Origin: DAOTXN01 sp034435435
GTDB lineage: Bacteria; Chloroflexota; Anaerolineae; S140-20
Assembly (NCBI GenBank): GCA_034435435.1
Contig: DAOTXN010000054.1
Span: 1-28,511, forward strand
DNA length: 28,511 bases
Direction: 5' to 3'
The notes under the pieces are model-generated. The model did not search any database. It was not told where the DNA came from and saw nothing but the letters and a program-made list of their open reading frames with translations. The number at the start of each line of letters is the position of its first letter. Within the stretch, counting starts at the first letter, position 1. The position numbers and the translations under genes are program-made. Below are positions 14,799 through 22,513 of the stretch, one piece after another.

Positions 14799-17038
14799 GC
14801 CTGTCCCATGAGCAAGCCCGAGACTATTTACAGGCGGCCGTGGATGGCCGCCTGAGCGCCGAAGCAGCCGAAGAATTGCAGGAGCACCTGGAGCGCTGCG
14901 TGGAATGTCGCCAATATGCCGCGCAACTGGCGGAATTGGAGGATCGCCTGTCTCGTTCATTGCAGATGCGCTGGACCGATCCCCCGCGTGACAAGCAGCA
15001 GGTTCACCAGACGGTGGTGAAGGTACAGGCGCGCATCGAGAAACGCAAATGGGCGCGGCGCGTGTTCGACGCAGCCCAGGCCGCGGCCTGGGTCGGCTTG
15101 GCCGTGGCGCTGGTGGTAGTCGTGGGCTGGATTTTTGCCGTCGTGACCCCCCAACTGGCGACGCCGGCCGAAGAGCCGGTCGTTACGCGGGTCATTCCCT
15201 CGCCCACGCCGCTGCCAACCCTTACACCGCTCGTCGTCGTCGAGCCGATACCCACGCCAGAGCTCGCGCCGGAACAGGAGCGCACCCTCACCATCTGTAA
15301 AGGTGACGAGCCTGACACACTCTATCTTTACGGCGGTTCGATGCTGGCCCAAAGTCAGATATTGGATGCGGTTTATGACGGCCCGATTGACAACCGATCA
15401 TTTAGCTACCAGCCGGTCATCCTGAACAAGCTGCCCAGCCTGGCCGACGGTGACGCCATAGTCAAAACCGTGACCGTTGGTCTCGGCGAGCGGGTGGTGA
15501 GTGACGCGGGCGAGCCGGTGACGCTGGAAGAGGGAGTGCAGGTGCGCCCAAGTGGTTGCTACAGCGCCGATTGCGCCGTCGTCTTTGACGGCGCGCCGCT
15601 AGAGATGGAGCAGATGGTGGTCACGTTCACCCTCAAGCCGGGCCTGCGCTGGTCCGACGGCGAGCCGCTGACCGCTTATGATTCCGTGTATTCCTTTGAG
15701 CTCAACCGGGACCCCGATACGCCCGCCGACAAACAAGCGGTGAATCGCACTGCGCGCTACGAGGCGCTGGACGACTATACCATAGTATGGACCGGACTGC
15801 CCGGCCACCGCGACGCGGAATATTTTACCCACTTCTGGTCTCCCCTGCCGGCCCACGCCTGGGGCGAGCTGACGCCGCTGGAACTGGTCGAAGCTAAAGA
15901 AAGCGCCCGCGAGCCAATGGGATGGGGCGCTTACGTGATCGAAGAGTGGGTCGCCGGGGATCACATCCGCTTGCGCAAGAACGAGAACTATTGGCGGGCT
16001 GACGAGGGCCTGCCCAAATTCGACACACTGATCTTTCGCTTCGTGGGCCAGAATTCCAGCGCCAACATCGCGGCGTTGCTGGCGGGCGAATGTGACGTGC
16101 TGGATCAAACGGCATCCCTGGACGAGCAGAGTGGACTCTTGCTGGAGCTGCAAGCCGTGGGCAAGGTGAACGCCAGCTTTGTCACCGGCACGGTATGGGA
16201 GCACGCCGATTTTGGCATCATGCCGGTCGAGAGCTACGACCGGCCCGACTTTTTCGGCGACGTGCGCGTGCGCCAGGCCATCGCCTATTGCGTGGACCGC
16301 CAGGAGATCGTAGACCAGGTATTATACGGCCAGTCGGTCGCGCCGGATACCTACCTGCCGCCCGAACATCCGCTTTACAATCCCGAGGCTCAGCACTATC
16401 CATTCGACCCAGCCGCCGGGATGCGGCTCCTCGAACAGGCCGGCTGGGTAGACCACGACGAGAACCCCGATACTCCGCGCGTGGCCCAGGGCGTGGAAAA
16501 TGTGCTCGACGGCGCCCCGCTGGCGTTCAACTATTGGACCACCAACGCCAGCCAGCGTCAGGCCGTGGGTAGAATCATCCAGGATGCGTTGGCCGAGTGT
16601 GGCGTCAAGATAAATCTTGAATACTGGGACCCTGGCGAATTTTTCGCCGATGGCCCCGACGGCCCACTGGCCGGCCGCCATTTCGACATGGCCCAGTTTG
16701 CCTGGCTCACCGGGGTGGAGCCGCCGTGTGAGCTATACACCAGCTCGCAGATCCCCGCCGAGGAGAACGAATGGAGTGGTCAGAACTATCCAGGCTTTAG
16801 CCATCCCGCCTTCGACGCGGCCTGCAACGCGGCGCGCCAGTCGCTACCCGGCACGCCGGAATATGAGCAATACCATCACGAGGCCCAGCGCATCTTTGCC
16901 GAGCAGTTGCCGGTGATCCCGCTGTACCTGCGCCTCAAGCTGGCCGCCACCCGCCCCGACCTGAGCGGGTTTGTCATGGATCCCACGGCGCAGAGCGAGT
17001 TTTGGAATATCGAGGAGTTTGGGATTCAGGAGCCGTAG
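14795..17038 (+). CDS. Anti-sigma zinc finger / TM / family-5 solute-binding fusion protein
   Basis: One 747-residue frame joins three modules. Residues 1-60 form a zf-HC2-type anti-sigma zinc finger with the ligand set His31-x3-Cys35-x2-Cys38. Residues about 96-117 form a single hydrophobic membrane helix preceded by basic residues. After a Pro/Thr linker (119-160) comes a full-length SBP family-5 (oligopeptide/nickel-type) domain (about 163-747), with the signature-region features TFTLKPGLRWSDGEPLTAYD, WGAYVIEEW, VRVRQAIAYCVDRQEIVD and an AGWV motif. By topology the finger is cytoplasmic and the binding domain outside. No permease or ATPase genes adjoin it, so it is more likely a ligand sensor controlling the coupled ECF sigma than a transporter part. 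Ligand unknown. The reading frame shows no sign of an assembly join. Confidence 0.85.
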   Translation: MSLSHEQARDYLQAAVDGRLSAEAAEELQEHLERCVECRQYAAQLAELEDRLSRSLQMRWTDPPRDKQQVHQTVVKVQARIEKRKWARRVFDAAQAAAWVGLAVALVVVVGWIFAVVTPQLATPAEEPVVTRVIPSPTPLPTLTPLVVVEPIPTPELAPEQERTLTICKGDEPDTLYLYGGSMLAQSQILDAVYDGPIDNRSFSYQPVILNKLPSLADGDAIVKTVTVGLGERVVSDAGEPVTLEEGVQVRPSGCYSADCAVVFDGAPLEMEQMVVTFTLKPGLRWSDGEPLTAYDSVYSFELNRDPDTPADKQAVNRTARYEALDDYTIVWTGLPGHRDAEYFTHFWSPLPAHAWGELTPLELVEAKESAREPMGWGAYVIEEWVAGDHIRLRKNENYWRADEGLPKFDTLIFRFVGQNSSANIAALLAGECDVLDQTASLDEQSGLLLELQAVGKVNASFVTGTVWEHADFGIMPVESYDRPDFFGDVRVRQAIAYCVDRQEIVDQVLYGQSVAPDTYLPPEHPLYNPEAQHYPFDPAAGMRLLEQAGWVDHDENPDTPRVAQGVENVLDGAPLAFNYWTTNASQRQAVGRIIQDALAECGVKINLEYWDPGEFFADGPDGPLAGRHFDMAQFAWLTGVEPPCELYTSSQIPAEENEWSGQNYPGFSHPAFDAACNAARQSLPGTPEYEQYHHEAQRIFAEQLPVIPLYLRLKLAATRPDLSGFVMDPTAQSEFWNIEEFGIQEP

Positions 17039-17039
17039 G

Positions 17040-17435
17040 TTACGGCAACAAGTCGAACGGATAAAGCTGCAAGCCGGGCAGGTCAAAGTCGCGGGGATTA
17101 AAAGTGACCAGCGTCAGGCCGTGTTGGAGGGCAGTGGCGGCGATGATGGCGTCGGGGATGCCGAGCGCGCGTCCCTGGGCGCGTTGCTGGCGGATGAGTT
17201 GCCCGGCGCGCTGGCCGATGTGCGCATCCAGTGGAAGAACCTGGAAACGGGAGAGCAGTTTGCGCGCGGCATACTCTTCGTGCGGACGTAGCCCGGCGTA
17301 CAGCTCCAGATGGACTACTGAGGAAATGGCGACCCGTTCCGTGCGAGTGATTCCCCGCACCAGACGCACCCCACTTTTGCTTCCCCGCATCTGCCGAATG
17401 AGCACACCGGTGTCCAGCAGATAACTAGCTGCCAT
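17040..17435 (-). CDS. vapC: VapC-like PIN-domain toxin
   Basis: The 131-residue protein is a PIN-domain ribonuclease. LLDTGVLI carries the first acidic residue (Asp8), LELYAGL the second (Glu44), PDAIIAATAL the third (Asp95), and TFNPRDFDLPGL the terminal Asn113/Asp116 set. Such toxins cleave RNA (tRNA or rRNA in studied cases) in the cytoplasm and are held inactive by a cognate antitoxin. The start overlaps the antitoxin gene by 11 bp. It converges tail-to-tail with the solute-binding fusion gene, with a single base between the two stops. All expected acidic residues are present, so it looks functional. Confidence 0.9.
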   Translation of the reverse strand: MAASYLLDTGVLIRQMRGSKSGVRLVRGITRTERVAISSVVHLELYAGLRPHEEYAARKLLSRFQVLPLDAHIGQRAGQLIRQQRAQGRALGIPDAIIAATALQHGLTLVTFNPRDFDLPGLQLYPFDLLP

Positions 17436-17703
17436 CTTTTACCTCAGAAAAGTCCCGAATAATCCAACTGGCGCGCAACTCCCGCAGCCAGCGGTCTATA
17501 TCTTCGTCTGTCTCCCAATGCGGATAGTCCTCGGCTGAACAAATGCCCGCTGTTTCCTCCAAAATCGCCAGTGTTTCTTCCCTCTCCAACCACTCTTGAA
17601 GCGCTTCGGCAACAAAGGTGCTGCGCTGGCGTGGGGGCACCTGGGCCTTCAGTCGCTCGACCAGGGGAGTGGGAAGCGAGAGGGTAATCTTTTGGGTCGC
17701 CAT
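17425..17703 (-). CDS. vapB: VapB-like antitoxin, ribbon-helix-helix type
   Basis: The 92-residue protein starts with a short beta strand (KITLSLPTPLVERLKAQV) followed by RSTFVAEALQEWLERE, the strand-helix-helix layout of CopG/Arc-type DNA-binding antitoxins. The acidic, Trp-containing C-terminus (YPHWETDEDIDRWLRE) is suited to wrap the PIN toxin. It should bind its own promoter as a dimer and neutralise VapC. An AAGGAAGG ribosome site sits 6 nt before the ATG, and direct repeats overlap its likely promoter. Confidence 0.85.
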   Translation of the reverse strand: MATQKITLSLPTPLVERLKAQVPPRQRSTFVAEALQEWLEREETLAILEETAGICSAEDYPHWETDEDIDRWLRELRASWIIRDFSEVKDGS

Positions 17704-17711
17704 AGTGCGCC

Positions 17712-17747
17712 TTCCTTAATACCACCAATTTTCCTTATTATACCACC
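17712..17747 (-). promoter_or_regulatory. vapBC promoter with tandem putative operator repeats
   Basis: On the minus strand an extended -10, TGGTATAAT (TATAAT at 17737-17742), lies about 35 bp before the vapB ATG. Two direct repeats are seen on the plus strand: TTCCTTA-ATACCACC (17712-17726) and TTCCTTATT-ATACCACC (17731-17747), about two helical turns apart and overlapping the -10. This fits cooperative binding by a ribbon-helix-helix antitoxin. A -35 box is not clear. Confidence 0.5.
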
Positions 17748-17765
17748 GTCGGGTGGACGATGCCA

Positions 17766-18887
17766 TCAATCTCCTCGCAGCGCATTGACCAGAGGGCGAA
17801 TTTGTTCGATGGCCTGTGGAAAATTCTCGCGGCCCAGGCCCAGCCGGAAATGATTCCCCGAAAAGTCGAAAATGCTGGCGGGCACGATCATCACACCCTG
17901 CCCCAGCGCCTCCCGGCAGAACTGTTCTGCCGACGTTTTGCCCTTCAGACGCGGAAAAGCGATTGAACCGGCCTGCGGGCGGGGCCAGTCGAACGTATCG
18001 GCGTATGCGGCAAAGAATCGGTCAGCCACGCCCAGGTTGCGGCGCAGGATGCCCAAGTTGCGCTCAACGATCGTCTCTCGCGCCCGCAACGCAATGAGGC
18101 CCAAAATCTCGCTGGGGGCGCTGCTGCAAATCGTGGTATAGTCTTTGAGCAGCACGCACTTGTCCACTATCTCGCGGTTCTGCGTCGCCAGCCAGCCGAT
18201 CCGCAGGCCCGGCAGCGAGAAAGTCTTGGAAAGGCCAAACAGCGAGAGGCCCTTTTCGTACAGGTCGCACACGGGCGACAGCCGTCGCGCCGGTTCGTAT
18301 TCCAACAACCGGTACATCTCGTCGCAAAAAAGATACAGGTCGTGGCGGCGGGCCAGGCTCACGATGGCGTCCCACTCGGCGCGGGTGGGCAGGTAGCCGG
18401 TGGGGTTGTGCGGAAAGTTGACCACCAGCAGCTTTGTGCGCGACGTGATGTTTTGTTCCAAAAAGCCCAGGTCCAACTGCCAGCCGTCGTCGCCGATCCG
18501 AAGCGGCCAGCGAGTCACACGGCAGCCCGCCGATTGCGCGACCTCGTACAATGACTGATAGCCCGGAAAAGTGACGATAACGTGATCGCCCGCCGCCAGC
18601 AGCGCGTGCATGGCGATGAAAATGGCCTCTTCGGGCGCGGCAACCAGCACCTCGGCAGGCGAAACGTGTGCGTACAATCCGGCGATTTCCCGCCGCAGCA
18701 GCGGATGCCCTTGCGACTCGGTGTAACCGAGCTTCAAATCGTTCCACAGCGCCAGCGTCTCGGCGTCGGCCAGACCCAGCACCTCTTGCAGCGACAGGCT
18801 CTCACAGTCGGACGCGCTCAACAGATAGGGCGCGTCAAACTCGTAGCGGGCAAAGTAGCGCTCCAGTTGAAAGGGTTTTATTTTCAC
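17766..18887 (-). CDS. PLP-dependent class I/II aminotransferase
   Basis: The 373-residue fold-type I enzyme shows the class landmarks: a GYTESQGHPLLRREIAGLY substrate loop, NFPHNPTG (Asn161), FCDEMY (Asp189, which pairs with the pyridine nitrogen), GLSKTFSLPGLRIGW with the Schiff-base Lys221, and RLGLG near the C-terminus for the substrate carboxylate. It would interconvert an amino acid and a 2-oxo acid in the cytoplasm; the substrate is not readable. The ATG overlaps the stop of the GlcD-like gene by 4 bp, so the two are probably coupled, suggesting that the dehydrogenase makes the 2-oxo acid that this enzyme aminates, or the reverse. That coupling of chemistry is inference. Confidence 0.9.
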   Translation of the reverse strand: MKIKPFQLERYFARYEFDAPYLLSASDCESLSLQEVLGLADAETLALWNDLKLGYTESQGHPLLRREIAGLYAHVSPAEVLVAAPEEAIFIAMHALLAAGDHVIVTFPGYQSLYEVAQSAGCRVTRWPLRIGDDGWQLDLGFLEQNITSRTKLLVVNFPHNPTGYLPTRAEWDAIVSLARRHDLYLFCDEMYRLLEYEPARRLSPVCDLYEKGLSLFGLSKTFSLPGLRIGWLATQNREIVDKCVLLKDYTTICSSAPSEILGLIALRARETIVERNLGILRRNLGVADRFFAAYADTFDWPRPQAGSIAFPRLKGKTSAEQFCREALGQGVMIVPASIFDFSGNHFRLGLGRENFPQAIEQIRPLVNALRGD

Positions 18888-20281
18888 GGAAAGATTTTTC
18901 CAGGATTCAAAATATGGTTCGGGTCAAAAGCATCCTTGATGCGCCGCATCAACTCGATCTGGACCTCGTCCAGCGCCAGGGGCAGATATTTGCGCCGTGT
19001 GGCGCCGATGCCGTGCTCGCCGGTGATCTGCCCGCCCAGCCCCAGTGTGAGCCGATACACCTCCTCGGTGACGGCCGGCGCCAACGCCTCCCAGCGTGCG
19101 GGGGGTATCTGGTCCTGCAGCACGTTGACGTGCACGTTGCCGTCGCCGGCGTGCCCAAAGCTGACCATGCGCACGACGTGGCGTGCGCTGATCTCTTTGA
19201 CGCCCCGCAGCAGGGCCGGAATCTGGGCGCGCGGCACCACCACGTCTTCCATGTGATTGACCGGGCTTTCGTGTTTGAGGGCCTCGATGATCAGCCGGCG
19301 CGCCTCCCACAGCCGGTCACGGGTGCGCTGGTCCTGGGCCACCAACACGTCGCGAGCGCCGTGCTCCAGGCATAGATCGCCCACGGTTTGCATATCGGCC
19401 TCGACCGCCTCGCGCCGATTGCCGTCCAACTGGATCAGCAGTTGGGCTGCCGCGTCGCGGTAGGGTAACTCTCTATTCAGCAAACGCTCCACGGCCAGCA
19501 TGCTATCCTGTTCCATAAACTCGATGGTCGTGGGCACAATGCCCCGCGCGATGATGGCCGAGACGGTGTCGGCGGCGGCTTGCAAGTCGTCGAACGGGAC
19601 CAACAAGTCGATCTGTACCTGCGGCTTGGGCAGCAAGCGCAGGATGATCTGGGTGACGATGCCCAGCGTGCCCTCCGAGCCGACCAGCAAGTGCAGCAGG
19701 TCGTAGCCGACCACGTTTTTGACTAGCTTGCCGCCGTAGCGGATGAGCTCGCCCGACGGCAGTACGACCTCCAGACCGCGCACGTAATCCCGCGTCACGC
19801 CGTATTTGACCGCCCGGGGGCCGCCGGCGTTCTCGGCGATGTTGCCGCCGATGGAACACGAGTCGAGGCTGGCCGGGTCGGGTGGGTAAAACAGCCCTTC
19901 GGCCTCGACCGCCCGGTGCAGGTCGCCAGTGATGACTCCCGGCTCGACCGTGACCATAAGATTGGCGTGGTCAATTTCGAGGACGCGATTCATCTTTTCT
20001 ATCGAAAGGACGATGCCGCCGTGCACCGGCACAGCTCCACCGCTGAGGCCATAGCCCGCCCCGCGCGGCGTCACCGGCACGCGCTCGCGTTGAGCCAGTT
20101 GCATAATTTCCGAGATCTGTTGCGCGGACGTGGCCCGCACAACGACCTCCGGGGCGGCCCACAAGCCCACCGTTTCGTCGTGTGCGTATGGGCCTAACGC
20201 CTCGGCATCGGTCAGCACGGCGTCTGCGCCGACGATGCGGCGCAGCGCATCTACGATCTCTGCGTTCACCCGGTTGTACAT
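18884..20281 (-). CDS. FAD-linked 2-hydroxyacid dehydrogenase, GlcD-like
   Basis: The 465-residue protein belongs to the VAO/PCMH flavoenzyme family. Its FAD-binding domain (about 38-220) includes PVTPRGAGYGLSGG, the DPASLDSCSIGGNIAENAGG loop, and GYDLLHLLVGSEGTLGI. The C-terminal domain has GHAGDGNVHVN, GQITGEHGIG and the FDPNHILNPGKIF ending. The family oxidises D-2-hydroxy acids such as glycolate or D-lactate. The GlcE and GlcF partner genes usual for glycolate oxidase are absent nearby, so a D-lactate-type or other hydroxyacid dehydrogenase is equally plausible. It is likely cytoplasmic or membrane-associated. It leads a two-gene unit with the aminotransferase. Confidence 0.9.
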   Translation of the reverse strand: MYNRVNAEIVDALRRIVGADAVLTDAEALGPYAHDETVGLWAAPEVVVRATSAQQISEIMQLAQRERVPVTPRGAGYGLSGGAVPVHGGIVLSIEKMNRVLEIDHANLMVTVEPGVITGDLHRAVEAEGLFYPPDPASLDSCSIGGNIAENAGGPRAVKYGVTRDYVRGLEVVLPSGELIRYGGKLVKNVVGYDLLHLLVGSEGTLGIVTQIILRLLPKPQVQIDLLVPFDDLQAAADTVSAIIARGIVPTTIEFMEQDSMLAVERLLNRELPYRDAAAQLLIQLDGNRREAVEADMQTVGDLCLEHGARDVLVAQDQRTRDRLWEARRLIIEALKHESPVNHMEDVVVPRAQIPALLRGVKEISARHVVRMVSFGHAGDGNVHVNVLQDQIPPARWEALAPAVTEEVYRLTLGLGGQITGEHGIGATRRKYLPLALDEVQIELMRRIKDAFDPNHILNPGKIFP

Positions 20282-20397
20282 GCGCGTCCCCTTTTCAGTC
20301 CTTCAGCGATTGAGTTCCGCTCACTATAGCACTCTAGCCCGCGATTCGCAAACACAGGCCGGGATGGGTTTGGAAACGGATTCTCGGACACACTGGC

Positions 20398-20426
20398 CTG
20401 ACAAAGCGGGCCGACCGATGTATAAT
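20398..20426 (+). promoter_or_regulatory. Sigma-70 promoter for the small protein and MFS gene
   Basis: CTGACA (20398-20403) and a perfect TATAAT (20421-20426) are separated by exactly 17 bp, about 50 bp before the ATG of the small conserved gene. This is the clearest promoter in the window. It lies in the divergent gap between this gene and the GlcD-like gene. Confidence 0.7.
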
Positions 20427-20474
20427 GCGCCGCGCGCCTCAAGAGGTGAAAAAACTGGTTCTGAGAAGGTTTCA

Positions 20475-20822
20475 ATGGAAATCTCGTTCCGCCCCCCCGA
20501 TCAGATGCCGCTGCCCCCGGCTGAAACTCGCATTCAATCGTTACACGCCGAGCCCTGGCCCGACGGGCGGCGCGTGCGCGTGCAAGTCGAAATCACACCC
20601 TTTCAACAGCGTCCCAATTTGCACATCCAGATAGCCGACGCCCAGGGATTTGAGGTGGCTTCGATGGTTGCGACCCAGGTCCTGCAAACTCGCCAGGAAT
20701 TCACGCTACATCTGCGCCAGCCGGAAACGCAAGGTCACTACACGGTGGCGGCCTACCTGGCCTATCCTGAGCTGGAACTGGACAGCGTCGGTCCGGCCGA
20801 AGCGGGTATGGAGATAGCCTAG
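20475..20822 (+). CDS. Small conserved beta-rich protein of unknown function
   Basis: I place the start at MEISFRPPDQ (115 residues), preceded by GAAGG at a suitable distance and sitting just downstream of a strong promoter. The open frame extends further upstream but without family-like sequence. Alternating hydrophobic patterns (RVRVQVEITPF, LHIQIADAQ, EFTLHLRQPE, HYTVAAYLAYPELEL) suggest a small all-beta domain, possibly Ig-like. There is no signal peptide or membrane segment. It is followed 15 bp later by the MFS permease, so the two are likely co-transcribed. I recognise no function. Confidence 0.65.
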   Translation: MEISFRPPDQMPLPPAETRIQSLHAEPWPDGRRVRVQVEITPFQQRPNLHIQIADAQGFEVASMVATQVLQTRQEFTLHLRQPETQGHYTVAAYLAYPELELDSVGPAEAGMEIA

Positions 20823-20837
20823 CACGGGCGAGAACGG

Positions 20838-22112
20838 ATGAGCACAGCCTCCACGCTCCCCCGGCGCGAGGTGCGGCGCAATTTCCTGCTGGGCGTATAC
20901 AACGGCGCTGCGTTCGAGTTCGCCGAGCGGCTGCTCGACCCGCCGTTGATCCTCACTTGGTTTGTGAGCCAGCTCACGTCCTCCAATTTGCTCATCGGGC
21001 TAGTGGCCCCGTTGGGCGACGCGGGGTGGTTTTTACCCCAGATTTTTGTCTCTACGCGCATCCAGGGCATGCCGCGCAAAATGCCCAGCTACACTTTCGC
21101 ATCGGCGGTGCGCATACTGTGTTGGTTATCTCTGGCCGCCGCCGTGTGGCTGGTGAACGACCCGGGTTGGTTGCTGGGCGTGTTCTTTGGATTGTATGCG
21201 CTGGCGCGGTTGAGCGCCGGATTGGCCGGACTGGCCTTTTTCGACATCGTCGCCAAAACCATCCCGGCCCGCCGGCGCGGGAGTTATTTCGCCTGGCGGC
21301 AAATGCTGGGGAACGTATTGGGATTGGGAGCCAGCTCGGTAGTGGCGCTGGTGCTGGGCCACGCTGGGCTGGCCTTTCCGCGCGGGCACGCCGTGTTGTT
21401 TGGGCTGTACACCGCCGTCATCGTGTCGGCCATGGGCGCGTTCATGCTGGTGCGCGAGCCGCCCGGCGCAGCAGTGGCCGGGGTTGCCTCGACCCGCCGC
21501 CAACTGCGACGCGCGAGGCAGGTGTTGCGCGAGGATGCGGGATTTCGACGCTACATGGCAGTGCGCCTGCTACTCGGGCTGACCGGTATTGCGCTGCCTT
21601 TTTACGGCGTGTATGCCCGCCAGGTGTTGGGCGCTCCGGCGAGCATCGTGGGCCTGTACGTGGCGGCGCGCGTAGCGGCGCAGTTGTTGTTCAATCTGCC
21701 GTGGGGCCGCTTGAGCGACCGGCGCGGCAACCGGCTGGCGCTGCAACTGCTGACGCTGGGGAATGGGCTGACTCTATTGTCGGCCCTGGCGCTGGTCAGT
21801 CTGGTCGGGTTGTTTCAGTGGCAGGGCAGTTGGCTACCCTATCTGGTGCTGCCGCTGTTTTTTATGGATGGCGCCATCCGCCCGGCGCAGACGCTCGTGG
21901 GCAGCAACTTTTTGCTAGAGCTGGTCCCCGAGGCCGAGCGCCCGCTCTATCTGGGACTATCCAACACGCTGATGGGGGTAGTGGTGCTGCTGTCTGGCCT
22001 GGGCGGGCTGGTGGTGGATGGGCTGGGTTTTACCGGGCTGTTCGCGCTGGCGCTGGGCGTGTGCGGGTTGGCCTATGCCGGGTCGCGCGGGCTGCCCGAG
22101 CCGCGCGGATAA
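20838..22112 (+). CDS. Major facilitator superfamily permease
   Basis: The 424-residue protein has about 12 hydrophobic segments and the MFS hallmarks: a PARRRGSYFAWRQMLGN loop after helix 4, a central hydrophilic loop (STRRQLRRARQVLRED, about 215-230), and GRLSDRRGNRLALQ, the second-half A-like motif. It would carry a small molecule across the cytoplasmic membrane using an ion gradient; the substrate cannot be read. It shares the strong upstream promoter with the small protein before it. The downstream 400 bp hold a fragment of the miniature element and a hairpin but no gene. Confidence 0.85.
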   Translation: MSTASTLPRREVRRNFLLGVYNGAAFEFAERLLDPPLILTWFVSQLTSSNLLIGLVAPLGDAGWFLPQIFVSTRIQGMPRKMPSYTFASAVRILCWLSLAAAVWLVNDPGWLLGVFFGLYALARLSAGLAGLAFFDIVAKTIPARRRGSYFAWRQMLGNVLGLGASSVVALVLGHAGLAFPRGHAVLFGLYTAVIVSAMGAFMLVREPPGAAVAGVASTRRQLRRARQVLREDAGFRRYMAVRLLLGLTGIALPFYGVYARQVLGAPASIVGLYVAARVAAQLLFNLPWGRLSDRRGNRLALQLLTLGNGLTLLSALALVSLVGLFQWQGSWLPYLVLPLFFMDGAIRPAQTLVGSNFLLELVPEAERPLYLGLSNTLMGVVVLLSGLGGLVVDGLGFTGLFALALGVCGLAYAGSRGLPEPRG

Positions 22113-22201
22113 GAACGTGAATCCACGCCAAGAGCGAACATCACCACGATTCGGGCGGGTTGAGCAAGATCGCGCTGTTGGGCGCGAATTTGCAGAGAAC
22201 G

Positions 22202-22331
22202 GTAACTGCTCAGGTGGGGATATGACAACGAATTTTCGGGATTGACCGAATGGCGTCGACCAACCCTGCCCCGGGGCTGCCCGCGTTCTGCAGTGAGGCG
22301 CGGCGTCGCATCCCTTGGGACCACGGTCAGC
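22202..22331. mobile_element. Partial second copy of the IS66-like MITE
   Basis: These 130 bp match the left part of the element at 13885-14038 at 127 of 130 aligned positions, once a 24-bp insertion in the other copy is set aside. The left terminus GTAACTGCTCAG and inner ATGACAACGAAT are intact. Similarity ends abruptly after CCACGGTCAGC, and no right terminus or target duplication is found downstream, so it is truncated. The rest of the gap 22113-22513 holds only the hairpin at 22434. Confidence 0.85.
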
Positions 22332-22433
22332 AACGCGACCGTTCCGGCGACGTTCCGATCCTGCCATTTGCCGGGGGACTGATCCCCACTGGCCCCGGAT
22401 TTCGTTTCGTGCTAAACTCAATACCGTTTAAGG

Positions 22434-22484
22434 CGTAGCCTAACCCCTCGTGGGCGATAAACGGGCACGAGGCCCTATGCTACG
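22434..22484 (+). promoter_or_regulatory. Two-tier hairpin in the leader of the PLP decarboxylase gene
   Basis: CGTAGC (22434-22439) pairs with GCTACG (22479-22484), and CCTCGTG (22446-22452) pairs with CACGAGG (22466-22472). A symmetric 6/6 internal loop separates the stems and a 13-nt apical loop closes the structure, which ends with GTTTTG 30 bp before the next gene's ATG. It could be a structured 5' leader (attenuator or protein/ligand-responsive element) or a terminator for the upstream unit. It matches no riboswitch class I know. Confidence 0.5.
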
Positions 22485-22513
22485 GTTTTGAATAGCGTAT
22501 AAAAGGAGACGGC

